Below, piece by piece: positions 1 through 9,591 of a stretch of 38,046 nt of DNA. A program made the translations under genes and the position numbers. Below the pieces are notes generated by a model. That model was not told the DNA's origin and did not search any database. It saw only the letters and a list, made by a program, of their open reading frames with translations. Positions within the stretch are counted from its first letter, which is position 1. The number at the start of each line of letters is the position of its first letter. Source of the DNA: Competibacter_A sp003527885 (GTDB taxonomy: Bacteria > Pseudomonadota > Gammaproteobacteria > Competibacterales > Competibacteraceae); the NCBI GenBank assembly GCA_035442025.1, contig DAORPQ010000024.1:1-38046 (forward strand), given 5' to 3'.

Positions 1-44
1 TCTAGTGAGTAAGCCATCCCAAAATAATAATCAAATCTATTTTG

Positions 45-944
45 TTAAGCTATAAAAGCCCAGGGTTCATCCTTGGAACGCGCATAAATGATAAATTGAG
101 AGACCGCTTCGAAAACCCCCACGGTCACCACCAACCGGCACCGCGTTTTATTCGCTTCTTCCCATTTTTTCAACGATTGATAACCATTGCGCGCGACCAA
201 CGTGTCTCGTTGGTAAACGCCAACTGGGCCGATATCATTTCGGGCGGGGTTATCGCCCGGCTTATTGATAATCTCCTCTAGCTTGGCGACAAGGGGAGCG
301 GCGCTGGGTTGATTGGCCAAGGCCAGCCTCATCCCCTGGAGACCGTTCATGCCGTAGGAGTCGTTCTGTACATAGGCGCATAGCTCGCCGGGCTTTATCC
401 CCGCCGCGAGCGCGATGTCGAGCACGCCTTGCACTTCCTTGACATAGCTGGTGCGAAAATTCAAAACATCCCCTGGCCCGGTCAGAGCCGCGCCGGTGTA
501 AGGGCCTAACAGCGGTATCTTGTTTTCCGCCAGACCCGGTAACGTTGCTTTCACGGTCGGCGTGCCATGGTTGCCAACCATCAAGAAAATCCCGTGATCG
601 ATTAATTTTTTGGCGGCCTCCACCGCTTTGGCGGGATCGTAAAAATCGTTCAAGGCCGCCAGCTCAATCCGGCGGCCTTGAATTGACTGGCTGGCAAACG
701 CCGCCTCAAGGCCGGCTTTTATGGCTAGACCACTCTCTTTGCGGTCTCCTTCCAAAGGCAAAAGCGAACCGACCGTGATCGTTTTATCGCTGATTCCGGT
801 ATTTTGGGCCCAACTACCGGGTACTAACAGCAAAAAATAGAGGATCCCCAGCAATCCCAGGATGAGTTTTTTTCGAAATCGCTTTATGGCTCGCCAGTTT
901 CTTCGTACAGGAAAATAAATTAAATCCATCGCACATAAATACAT
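45..944 (-). CDS. LIV-type ABC transporter periplasmic solute-binding protein, C-terminally truncated
   Basis: Periplasmic binding protein of the type 1 (Leu/Ile/Val-binding, COG0683) family, expected to capture a small solute such as an amino acid or amide for an ABC importer. I chose the start at 944 because AAGGAGG lies six bases upstream of that ATG. The N-terminus has a basic stretch and a hydrophobic signal segment (about residues 20-45, ending near SWAQ), followed by the typical opening TVGSLLPLEG and a DFYDPAKAV segment. The reading frame stops after about 299 residues, just past QFIIYARSKDEPW. Family members usually run about 100 residues further, through the second lobe. The 44 bases left before the window edge carry stops in all frames on this strand and look AT-rich, so the gene is probably broken rather than merely cut by the window. 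No transporter genes are adjacent. Family assignment is secure; ligand unknown; functionality doubtful. Confidence 0.8.
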   Translation of the reverse strand: MYLCAMDLIYFPVRRNWRAIKRFRKKLILGLLGILYFLLLVPGSWAQNTGISDKTITVGSLLPLEGDRKESGLAIKAGLEAAFASQSIQGRRIELAALNDFYDPAKAVEAAKKLIDHGIFLMVGNHGTPTVKATLPGLAENKIPLLGPYTGAALTGPGDVLNFRTSYVKEVQGVLDIALAAGIKPGELCAYVQNDSYGMNGLQGMRLALANQPSAAPLVAKLEEIINKPGDNPARNDIGPVGVYQRDTLVARNGYQSLKKWEEANKTRCRLVVTVGVFEAVSQFIIYARSKDEPWAFIA

Positions 945-1005
945 AAAGGGCCTCCTTAAAGATGGTGGTTGATAGTTGGTCAATACGCCAGAACGCCTTC
1001 CGCAT

Positions 1006-2565
1006 TTACGGAGGATCGCGGCCAACGCTTTCCGCTACCGGTCCTGCCAACAACGGCTCCGAACCCCGGCAGCCGCTGGCGCAGCAGCGTCCGGGCTGGC
1101 GGCCGAACCAGCGAAGATCGCCGGCGCCATGGTGGACACCCCGGTCGAGCAACCGCTCCACCAGCGCCACCCGCTCCTCGATGGGATAGCGCCGGTAAAT
1201 CTCCCGTTTCATCGCCTCCGGCGAACCGCCGCCGTGCAGGCTGATCACCGAATACCAGCCGCCCTGATACGAGGCCGTGAGGTCTTCGATGAAGCGGGCC
1301 ACTTCGATCCGCCGCGCGTAGGGAATGTCGGAGCGGGCGGTCAGCACTTCCGAAATGCGGCCGGCGGTAGCCGGGTTGTGGTCTTCGTCAGGCCCCGGCA
1401 ACGCGACCACCAAACCGCCCGACACCTCGTGGGCCAAGCGATGCATGTCGTAAATCTGGGTCGCCAGCAACAGCTTGCCGATGTTGGCGAACACCGGGTC
1501 GGGCAGCGCGACGCCGGACCCCTCCACTTCGGCGTACACCGACGCGGCCACGCCACAGGCGTAGAAGCCTTCGACCAGTTTGATCAGCTCCACCATCGAC
1601 TCGCGCAGCGCCGGCGCGCGTTCTGGGTCGAGACCGTTGGCTTCGATCATCAGCGCGCCGGCCCCGATCAACAAATCCCCGAAACCGGCCCGCGCGCCGA
1701 TACAGGTGTGGCGGTGCTGGGTGGCGTAGCGGTACGTAAACTGCTCCGAATGCCGCCACTCCCCGGCCAGGAAAACCCGCTGCCACGGCACCAACACCCG
1801 ATCGAACAGACAAACGCCGGTCGCTTGGCCGTATTTGGCGCTGAACTTGGCGGCGGTCTGACCGGGCCGACCGGCGGGCCGGGCGACGATGGTCAGACCG
1901 GCCGCATCCACCGGCACGGCGCAGCACACCGCGAAATTCCGATCCGCTTCGGCCATGGCCCGACCCGGCATCACCAACAACTCGTGAACGTAAGGCGCGC
2001 CGGTGACGATGGCCTTGACCCCGGAGATACGGATTCCCTCGGCATCCCGCCCGACGATCCGAAGGTAAGCATCCTGGTTTGGCTGGGCGTGCGGTCGCAG
2101 CGAGCGGTCGCCCTTGGCGTCGGTCATCGCCAGCCCGAGGGTCAGATCGTGCTCTTGGACGTGGCGCAGATACTCCAGCAAACGCGCGTGATACTCCCCG
2201 CCGGTTTCGGCATCGAGAGGCTGGGTCGCTTGATGGATCGCCGCCAACCCGTCACCGCCCAGATAACGTTGGGCGCAACCTGTTTCCCGACAGACCAACC
2301 GCACCGCCTCCAGCTTGTCCAGCAAATCCCGCGTGTCGCGCGGGATGGCGATCATGCGGTTCACCGTGCCGCCTCCGATGGCGGGCGCTCGCAGCCAGGG
2401 CGCCAGTTCCTCGCGCAGCGCGAAATCGTAAGTGACCGCCACGCCCGCGATGCCGGGCGCCAACAGCGGCTCATCGGCGACCGATTCGACCCGGCGGCCG
2501 TTCACAAAAACCGTTGGCTGGTGGCGCCGCAGCGATTCCCGATACTCGAGACCCGACAGGTGCAT
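1006..2565 (-). CDS. 4-hydroxybutyryl-CoA dehydratase / 4-hydroxyphenylacetate 3-hydroxylase family protein
   Basis: Flavoprotein with an acyl-CoA-dehydrogenase-like fold (HpaB/AbfD family), 519 aa against roughly 490 for AbfD. The block TDAKGDRSLRPH (148-159), the segment around GVKAIVTGA (182-190) and HGGGSP near the C-terminus resemble 4-hydroxybutyryl-CoA dehydratase more than classical HpaB. In the clostridial dehydratase the [4Fe-4S] cluster is held by Cys99, Cys103, His292 and Cys299. The aligned positions here are Cys97, Tyr101, His284 and Ala291, so two ligands are missing and Tyr101 matches the tyrosine of the HpaB monooxygenases. A flavin-dependent oxygenase or another cluster-free reaction is therefore more likely than dehydration, but this is inference. 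The first ATG follows a purine-rich GGGAG about 11 bases upstream. It lies downstream of no obvious partner reductase (HpaC). The roughly 45-residue C-terminal tail is atypical. Confidence 0.8.
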   Translation of the reverse strand: MHLSGLEYRESLRRHQPTVFVNGRRVESVADEPLLAPGIAGVAVTYDFALREELAPWLRAPAIGGGTVNRMIAIPRDTRDLLDKLEAVRLVCRETGCAQRYLGGDGLAAIHQATQPLDAETGGEYHARLLEYLRHVQEHDLTLGLAMTDAKGDRSLRPHAQPNQDAYLRIVGRDAEGIRISGVKAIVTGAPYVHELLVMPGRAMAEADRNFAVCCAVPVDAAGLTIVARPAGRPGQTAAKFSAKYGQATGVCLFDRVLVPWQRVFLAGEWRHSEQFTYRYATQHRHTCIGARAGFGDLLIGAGALMIEANGLDPERAPALRESMVELIKLVEGFYACGVAASVYAEVEGSGVALPDPVFANIGKLLLATQIYDMHRLAHEVSGGLVVALPGPDEDHNPATAGRISEVLTARSDIPYARRIEVARFIEDLTASYQGGWYSVISLHGGGSPEAMKREIYRRYPIEERVALVERLLDRGVHHGAGDLRWFGRQPGRCCASGCRGSEPLLAGPVAESVGRDPP

Positions 2566-2673
2566 CTCGCTCGCTCTCCCGATTTAGGACGCTTCGTGGA
2601 AACCTGAATTCTGAGGTAGTATGTGGCGCGATTCGACGACCGTTGCGCAACCCCCACCGATTCCGTTCGACCG

Positions 2674-3144
2674 ATGCCCGCCATGCCCAGACACTCGCTC
2701 CGCCGCCCGCTTACCGCGTCCATCATCCTGTTGACACTGTTGACCGGTTCACTCGTCGCGGGCTGCGCATCCAAAAAGGATGCCAAACCCGTTACACCAC
2801 CGGCCGGCACGCGCGAGAATGGCATGTTGGTGGTGCAACGCGCCGACGACAACCGGACCGCCGAGTTGCGGGTCGGCGAACGTCTCAAGGTGGTGTTGCC
2901 GGAGAACCCCAGCACCGGTTACACCTGGGCCATCGACGAAACCGACCGGCGTCTGCTGGCGCTGGACGGAACCGCCTATGACGAACCGGCCGATGGCTTC
3001 ATCGGTGCCCGTGGCCGGCGAACCTTTACTTTTAGCACCCGGCAACCCGGCGAAGTTACCCTGAAGCTGAAATACTGGCGCTTCTGGGACGGCGATGGGT
3101 CAACCACCGAACGCTATGCCTTCGCCCTAAAGATAATACCTTGA
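2674..3144 (+). CDS. Chagasin/inhibitor-I42-type protease inhibitor lipoprotein
   Basis: Small lipoprotein with an I42 (chagasin-like) cysteine-protease-inhibitor domain. The signal is basic (RHSLRRP), then hydrophobic, and ends in the lipobox LVAG-C (Cys31 from this start). The domain carries the three loops expected for chagasin: NPSTGYTW, a GARGRRTF loop and a YWRFWDG loop, on a beta-sandwich background. Such proteins block papain-type proteases; in bacteria they may guard the periplasm or act outside the cell. Start choice is uncertain: an in-frame GTG at 2623 has a better ribosome-binding site (GAGG, six bases away) but would give an unusually long n-region, and another ATG lies at 2683. 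The gene is transcribed away from the HpaB/AbfD-like gene, so bases 2566-2673 must hold promoters in both directions. No protease gene is next to it. Confidence 0.8.
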   Translation: MPAMPRHSLRRPLTASIILLTLLTGSLVAGCASKKDAKPVTPPAGTRENGMLVVQRADDNRTAELRVGERLKVVLPENPSTGYTWAIDETDRRLLALDGTAYDEPADGFIGARGRRTFTFSTRQPGEVTLKLKYWRFWDGDGSTTERYAFALKIIP

Positions 3145-3284
3145 AAAAACGCTGAAACCATCGTTGCCGTAGCGTATGATCGAGCCGCTCCAATCTACAA
3201 TCCGGCAAAAAGCGCGATGCGATAATGGCTGTCCTCGACCGTGAAATTCCTTCAATACAAACCGATAATTTGGGATTGATCAAT

Positions 3285-3866
3285 ATGAAAAAACCTTTCT
3301 TTGCGGCTTTGGGCGTGTTGGGCGTCATGCTGGCGAGCGGCTGCGCGATGGCACCCTCCCAACAACGGACGCAAACCATCGCGACGCCGGCTTACGCGCA
3401 ACCGGAACTCCGCGATAAGAAAACGGGTACGGGTTTCGTGCGAGCAATCGATCTTGAAAGGCGCGAACTCGTCCTGAAAGGCCAGGGCGACAAACTTCGC
3501 ACCATCAAAGTCGATACGGGAGTCCGCAACCTAGCGCAGATCAAGGCTGGCGCTCCGGTGGAGCTGACGTATTACGAGGCATTGGCGGTCAAGCTCGACA
3601 AACCGGCGACGGCCAGCGGTCTACCGGGCCAGAAACCGGCGAGCATGATGCGCGGCGATGCCGAGATCGTCGGCAAGGTCACTGCCGTGGATCAAAAAAA
3701 CCGCCGCATCACGCTGCAAAGCACGCAAGATGCGGTGACGATGAAAGTTCCCGACGATATCGATATCAGCACCCTCAAGGTCGGAGACCCCTTGAGAGCC
3801 AGTTACGTCCAGGCCTTGGCCACTTCCGTGGAGCCGGTGCAGCTACGCCGGAAAAGAAGGCGCTGA
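3285..3866 (+). CDS. Putative lipoprotein with two tandem small beta domains
   Basis: Hypothetical lipoprotein of 193 aa. The ATG at 3285 gives a compact signal peptide with lipobox LASG-C (Cys20). After a Gln/Pro-rich linker there are two related segments of about 60 residues. The first runs from TGFVRAIDLERRELVLKG to PVELTYYEALAV. The second runs from AEIVGKVTAVDQKNRRITLQ to DPLRASYVQALA. Both follow the scheme G-x-V-x-A-[IV]-D-x-x-x-R-x-[IL]-x-L, then a V-x-V or V-x-D strand, then a short loop and [LR]-x-[AS]-Y. This looks like an internal duplication of an OB-like or DUF5666-like beta unit that I cannot name with confidence. A basic tail (RRKRRR) ends the protein. No function can be assigned. 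It sits 140 bases after the I42 inhibitor gene, on the same strand, and converges on the MFS gene. Confidence 0.72.
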   Translation: MKKPFFAALGVLGVMLASGCAMAPSQQRTQTIATPAYAQPELRDKKTGTGFVRAIDLERRELVLKGQGDKLRTIKVDTGVRNLAQIKAGAPVELTYYEALAVKLDKPATASGLPGQKPASMMRGDAEIVGKVTAVDQKNRRITLQSTQDAVTMKVPDDIDISTLKVGDPLRASYVQALATSVEPVQLRRKRRR

Positions 3867-3882
3867 ACGGCTGCCGGCAAAT

Positions 3883-3906
3883 CCCTCGCCCGTCCGTGGG
3901 AGAGGG
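3883..3906. terminator. Hairpin between convergent genes
   Basis: CCCTC and GAGGG arms (3883-3887 and 3902-3906) with an inner CCC/GGG pair form an imperfect stem in the 58-base gap between two convergent genes. There is no clear U-run on either side, so it may be a weak bidirectional terminator or a remnant of a dispersed GC-rich repeat; a similar CCTCCC...GGGAGG element lies near 24117-24140. Confidence 0.3.
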
Positions 3907-3924
3907 TATCCTCACGCTAACCCT

Positions 3925-5166
3925 TCAAACGCTTCCCGGAAAGCGGTCCATTCGCCGCAGTGCCGGGAAGCGCCACATCCAAGCGGCGGTCACCACCAGC
4001 GTCGCGACCCCACCCAACACGACGGCTGGCGCCAGACCGAACCAGGCGGCGGTAACCCCCGATTCGAATTCTCCCAATTCGTTGGATGCGCCGATGAACA
4101 CCGCGTTGACCGCGCTGACCCGGCCCCGAATCGCATCCGGCGTTTCCAGTTGCACCAGTAAATGGCGGACGTAGACGCTGATCATGTCGCTGGCGCCGAG
4201 CACGAACAGCGCCAACAGCGACAACCAGAAATGTTCCGACAGCCCGAACACGATGGTGGCCACGCCGAATAGCCCAACGCCACCGAACATCCAATAGCCG
4301 ACCCAACCCGACATCGGCTTGAAGGCTAGCAGGATGGAAATGACCGCTGCCCCGACGCCCGGCGCCGTGCGCAGCAAACCCAAACCCTGCGGGCCGACTT
4401 GGAGGATATCGCTGGCGTAGGCCGGTAACAGCGCCGTCGCCCCCCCGAATAACACGGCGAACAGATCGAGCGAAATCGCGCCCAGCACCACCGGCCGCGA
4501 CCCCACGAAGCGCAAGCCTTCCAGTAAAGTGTTCCAGGTCGGGGTTTCCTTCCGAGCCGCCGGTTGCTTGACGCGCGTCAGGCCCATCAGCAGCAACGCC
4601 AGCAAAAACAGCAGCGCCGCCGCGCCGTACACCACGGCCGGCCCGAACAGATACAGCAGACCACCCACGGTCGGACCCACGATCACCGCAACATGAAAGG
4701 TCGAGGAGCTGATCGCCACCGCGTTGCCAAAATTTTGCAGCGGCACCAGATTCATCAGAATCGCCTGACTGGTCGGCATCCGAAACGCGCGGGCCGCGCC
4801 GAACAGCACCAGCGAGGCGAATACCGGCCACAGCGATCGATAGCCGCCCAGCGTGAACAGCAACAGAATCAGCGCGCAGCTCAGCTCGACGCCGTGACAT
4901 ACCATGATGATGGCGCGGCGGTTGAAGTGATCGGCGGCCTGACCGGCCACCAGCGCCAAGAAAAAGAAAGGTGCGAACTGCGCCAGACCGATAAAGCCCA
5001 GATCGAGCGCGTCACCGGTGATCGCATACACCTGCCAGCCCACCGCCACGTTTTGCATCTGTACGGCGATGGTGCCGAGCAAGCGGGCGGAGAGGTAGCA
5101 AGCGAAATTTCGATGGCGCAGCGCGCTGAAGCCGCGCGGGGCGGACAAGGTCATGGGGGTAGGCAT
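3925..5166 (-). CDS. MFS transporter, enterobactin-exporter/MFS_3-like
   Basis: Integral inner-membrane protein of 413 aa with about twelve hydrophobic segments, typical of the major facilitator superfamily. The opening (FSALRHRNFACYLSARLLG...MQNVAVGWQVYAITGDALDLGFIGLAQFAPFF) and the loop DHFNRRAI match the MFS_3/EntS group of exporters. A later QLETPDAIRGRVSAVNAVFIG segment is the usual motif in the second half of this group. The substrate cannot be read from sequence; relatives export siderophores, drugs or metabolites by proton antiport. The first ATG is used, but no good Shine-Dalgarno sequence precedes it and an ATG four codons later is possible. It lies downstream of the aceB terminator, so it should have its own promoter in 5167-5281. 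Confidence 0.85.
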   Translation of the reverse strand: MPTPMTLSAPRGFSALRHRNFACYLSARLLGTIAVQMQNVAVGWQVYAITGDALDLGFIGLAQFAPFFFLALVAGQAADHFNRRAIIMVCHGVELSCALILLLFTLGGYRSLWPVFASLVLFGAARAFRMPTSQAILMNLVPLQNFGNAVAISSSTFHVAVIVGPTVGGLLYLFGPAVVYGAAALLFLLALLLMGLTRVKQPAARKETPTWNTLLEGLRFVGSRPVVLGAISLDLFAVLFGGATALLPAYASDILQVGPQGLGLLRTAPGVGAAVISILLAFKPMSGWVGYWMFGGVGLFGVATIVFGLSEHFWLSLLALFVLGASDMISVYVRHLLVQLETPDAIRGRVSAVNAVFIGASNELGEFESGVTAAWFGLAPAVVLGGVATLVVTAAWMWRFPALRRMDRFPGSV

Positions 5167-5281
5167 CGAACCGGCATTCGGTCGCTCGAACGCGCGTTGC
5201 CGGCCATGCGAGTCCGATTATCGGGAGAATTAAAAAGCGCCTTGAACGAATTTTAGCGGTGCCCGACCTGCGCGCCGTTCA

Positions 5282-5314
5282 CCTTTAAAAACAACGCCCG
5301 GTTTCCCGAGCGTT
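5282..5314 (-). terminator. Intrinsic terminator of aceB
   Basis: On the minus strand the arms AACGCTCGG and CCGGGCGTT (one G-U pair) enclose a GAAA tetraloop and are followed by GTTTTTAAA. It lies 33 bases past the aceB stop codon and should separate aceB from the MFS gene. Confidence 0.8.
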
Positions 5315-5346
5315 ATCGGTAAAAGAGAAGGCGCTCCAAAGCTAGC

Positions 5347-6945
5347 TCAATCCATCGCCTCATACAGCGGCAATGTCAGAAACTCGGGATAGTTCGGATC
5401 AAGCGACATCTTCTCGAAAATGCCGGCGGCCTGATCGTAGGTCGCGGTAGCCTCGCCCTGCACGCTAACCGTCTTCTTGACCTTCGCCAGTTCCTCGGGA
5501 ATCAGCCCGCGCACCAGTTCGGCGGTGACCTTGCGGCCGTCGTCCAGTTTACCCTTGGGGCTGACCACCCACTGCCAGACTTGCGAGCGGGAGATTTCGG
5601 CGGTGGCGGCATCCTCCATCAAGTTGTGGATCGGCACGCAGCCGTTACCGGCCAGCCACGAACCCAGATAGTGGATGCCGACGTTGATGTTGTTGCGAAG
5701 ACCCGCCTCGGTGATCGGCGTTTCGGGGTTGAAGTTCAGAAAATCCTTGGCGGCAAACACTTCCTCGCGCTGCTTTTGCCATTGATTCGGCTTGTCGCCC
5801 AGCACCTTGACGAATTCCTCGTGGGCGATGGGCACCAGACCGGGATGGGCCACCCAACCGCCGTCGAAACCGTCGTTGGCGTCGCGGGTCTTGTCGTGGC
5901 GGATGCCGGCCAGCGCCTTTTCGTTGGCGACCGGATCGTCCTTGATCGGAATCAGCGCCGACATGCCACCCATGGCCGGCGCGCCGCGCTTGTGGCAGAT
6001 TTTGACCAGTTGCAGGGCGTAGGAGCGCATGAACGGCACTTCCATGGTGATCGCGCCGCGATTGGCCAGACAGAAATCCTTATTCTTCTTGAATTTCTTG
6101 ATGCAACTGAAGATGTAATCCCAGCGCCCGGCGTTGAGGCCGGCGCTGTGCTCGCGCAGTTCGTAGAGGATTTCCTCCATCTCGAAGGTCGCGAGGATGG
6201 TCTCGACCAGCACGGTGGCCTTGATGGTGCCGCGCGGGATGCCCACCTCGTCCTGCGCCATGCAGAAAATGTCGTTCCACAGCCGCGCTTCCAGATGGCT
6301 TTCCATCTTCGGCAGATAAAAGAACGGACCTGCACCGCGCGCGATCTGCTCCTTGGCGTTGTGGAAGAACACCAGGCCGAAATCGAAGATGCCGCCGGAA
6401 ACCCGCTGGCCGTCCACCAGCACATGTTTTTCGTCCAGATGCCAGCCGCGCGGGCGAATTTGCAGCGTGGCGATGGTGTCGTTGAGCTTGTATTCCTTGC
6501 CGGCTTCGTTGACGAAACTGAGCTTGCGGCGGATAGCGTCGACCAGATTCACTTGGCCCTGAATCTGGTTGTACCAGTTGGGGCTGTTGGAATCCTCGAA
6601 GTCCGTCATATAAGAATCAGCGCCGGAGTTGTAGGCGTTGATGATCATTTTGCGTTCGACCGGGCCGGTGATTTCGGTGCGGCGGCGCTCCAACGCCTTC
6701 GGCAGCGGGGCGATTTTCCAATCGCCTTCACGGATGTGCTTGGTTTCCGGTAGAAAATCGGGCATCTCGCCGGCGTCGATGCGGGCTTGACGCTTGATGC
6801 GCTTTTTCAACAATTCCTGACGGCGCGGCTCGAAAGCCCGGTGCAACTTGGCGACCAAGGCGAGCGCGTCGTGCGTCAGAATTTCGTCGAACCGGGGATG
6901 AAGCGGGGCGTTCACTTGCACGCCAGCAGGTAAATTGAGGCTCAC
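5347..6945 (-). CDS. aceB: Malate synthase A
   Basis: Condenses glyoxylate with acetyl-CoA to malate, the second step of the glyoxylate shunt, in the cytoplasm. At 532 aa it has the length of the class A enzyme (E. coli AceB is about 530). Visible family blocks are TDFEDSNSPNW (114-124), RPRGWHL with the conserved Arg (164-170), VET (247-249), the signature region HSAGLNAGRWDYIFS (266-280) and the late NLMEDAATAEISRSQ block that carries the catalytic Asp region. The start is a GTG at 6945 preceded by AAGGAG five to six bases away. It lies downstream of aceA on the same strand, but aceA ends in its own terminator (7012-7038) and aceB in another. The two shunt enzymes are thus likely separate transcription units rather than one aceBA operon. 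Growth on acetate or fatty acids, or turnover of polyhydroxyalkanoate, would need this gene. Confidence 0.97.
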   Translation of the reverse strand: MSLNLPAGVQVNAPLHPRFDEILTHDALALVAKLHRAFEPRRQELLKKRIKRQARIDAGEMPDFLPETKHIREGDWKIAPLPKALERRRTEITGPVERKMIINAYNSGADSYMTDFEDSNSPNWYNQIQGQVNLVDAIRRKLSFVNEAGKEYKLNDTIATLQIRPRGWHLDEKHVLVDGQRVSGGIFDFGLVFFHNAKEQIARGAGPFFYLPKMESHLEARLWNDIFCMAQDEVGIPRGTIKATVLVETILATFEMEEILYELREHSAGLNAGRWDYIFSCIKKFKKNKDFCLANRGAITMEVPFMRSYALQLVKICHKRGAPAMGGMSALIPIKDDPVANEKALAGIRHDKTRDANDGFDGGWVAHPGLVPIAHEEFVKVLGDKPNQWQKQREEVFAAKDFLNFNPETPITEAGLRNNINVGIHYLGSWLAGNGCVPIHNLMEDAATAEISRSQVWQWVVSPKGKLDDGRKVTAELVRGLIPEELAKVKKTVSVQGEATATYDQAAGIFEKMSLDPNYPEFLTLPLYEAMD

Positions 6946-7011
6946 GGCGGCTCCTTTTAATTTAATGGATGTTCGTTATTACAGTCAGTTATTTTAGCGT
7001 TTTCTAATGGC

Positions 7012-7038
7012 AAAAACCCGGAGGAGTACTCCGGGTTT
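7012..7038 (-). terminator. Intrinsic terminator of aceA
   Basis: A perfect ten-base stem AAACCCGGAG/CTCCGGGTTT with a five-base loop lies at 7014-7038. On the minus strand its 3' arm runs straight into a short U-run (GGGTTTTTG). It sits about 57 bases past the aceA stop codon. Confidence 0.82.
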
Positions 7039-7095
7039 GCGACAACGCTTTATGTCGCCCGCCCAGTCAGCGGAGCGGGTAACCGACAGTAAGGC

Positions 7096-8388
<1,293 letters not shown>

Positions 8389-8608
8389 TTTTTCCTATCC
8401 TCTTTGGGGGTTTATGGCATTGTGGCTCAAAACCTGCTCGCTGCGATTTTTCGAAAAAGCCCCGCACGATTTTATGTCGTAGAATTGAAGGCACATCGAG
8501 AAATTGTGGTTATCTTAATGCCGCTATGCAACATTTTACAAGTCGATTACATCTTGACCGCTCCCACCCTCGAACCAGCCCACCCTTTCAATCGGCAGGA
8601 AACTGGCC

Positions 8609-9568
8609 ATGATCCAGCACACGCCCAAGACCCCGGATTTGGTCGCCGACATCGGCGGCACCAACGCTCGTTTCGCGCTGGCGGCGCCGGATGGCCGCAT
8701 CAGCGCCGAGCGCATTCTGAGCGGCGCCGCCTATCCCGATCTGATCCAGGCCGCCGCCGCCTATTTGCGCGATATTCCAGAACCGCGCCCCCGGCGCGCC
8801 GCCGTCGCCGTCGCTACGCCTGTCACCGGCGATTGGATTCAATTCACCAACAGCCCGTGGTCGTTTTCCACGGAGGCCGCCCGTCAGGCGCTGGGGCTAG
8901 AACGGCTAGTGATTCTAAACGACTTCACGGCGCTGGCGCTGGCGCTGCCGCTGCTTGGCCCGGCCGAACGCCGGGCGGTCGGCGGCGGCACGGCGGTTGA
9001 GAAAGCCCCCATCGCCTTGCTGGGCGCGGGTACCGGCTTGGGTGCATCGGGGCTGATATGGTCGGGCAACCACTGGATTCCGCTGGAAGCCGAAGGCGGC
9101 CATGCCACCTTTTCCGCTTCCGACGCGCGGGAGTGGGCGGTCTATCAAATCTTACAGCAGCGCTTCGGCCATGTCTCACCCGAACGGTTGTTGTCCGGGC
9201 CAGGCCTGGTCAACGCCTACACCGCGCTAGCTGAAACCCAAGGCTGGCGGGCCGAAAATCTGACCCCGGCCGATATCACCGACCGGGCTATGGCGGGAAG
9301 CTGCCCCCACTGCGTCGAGGTACTGGAACTGTTTTGCGGTGCACTGGGTACGGCGGCGGGCAATCTGGCGATCACTCTGGGCGCGCGCGGCGGCGTCTAT
9401 ATCGGCGGCGGCATCGTTCCCCGCCTCGGCAAGCTCTTCGACCGTTCCCCGTTCAGGGCGCGCTTCGAAACCAAAGGCCGGTTCAGCGCGTATCTGGCCG
9501 CCATCCCGACTTGGGTGATCACCGCCGCCAATCCGGCATTAAGAGGCGCGGCGGCGGCGCTTGGCTGA
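8609..9568 (+). CDS. glk: Glucokinase
   Basis: ATP-dependent phosphorylation of glucose to glucose 6-phosphate in the cytoplasm. The 319-residue protein matches the E. coli Glk group (about 321 aa). The phosphate-1 motif DIGGTNAR is at 14-21, the catalytic Asp105 is in LNDF, the second nucleotide motif LGAGTGLGAS is at 138-147, and the sugar-binding EGGH is at 162-165. A third glycine-rich strand, VYIGGGIVPR, is near residue 268. AGGA eight bases before the ATG supports the start. It diverges from aceA and converges on the pterin dehydratase gene with a 23-base gap. With glgB further on it fits glycogen metabolism, although no other glg gene is in the window. Confidence 0.96.
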   Translation: MIQHTPKTPDLVADIGGTNARFALAAPDGRISAERILSGAAYPDLIQAAAAYLRDIPEPRPRRAAVAVATPVTGDWIQFTNSPWSFSTEAARQALGLERLVILNDFTALALALPLLGPAERRAVGGGTAVEKAPIALLGAGTGLGASGLIWSGNHWIPLEAEGGHATFSASDAREWAVYQILQQRFGHVSPERLLSGPGLVNAYTALAETQGWRAENLTPADITDRAMAGSCPHCVEVLELFCGALGTAAGNLAITLGARGGVYIGGGIVPRLGKLFDRSPFRARFETKGRFSAYLAAIPTWVITAANPALRGAAAALG

Positions 9569-9591
9569 TCCCTCAGCGAACCAGACAATGC

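Noticed and set aside
976..2607. Long plus-strand open frame of 543 codons
   Set aside because: Antisense to the AbfD/HpaB-like gene; composition is His/Arg/Gln-rich as expected from the complement of GC-rich codons, with no family motifs.
5581..6753. Plus-strand open frame of 390 codons over aceB
   Set aside because: Shadow of malate synthase, which has all family blocks on the minus strand.
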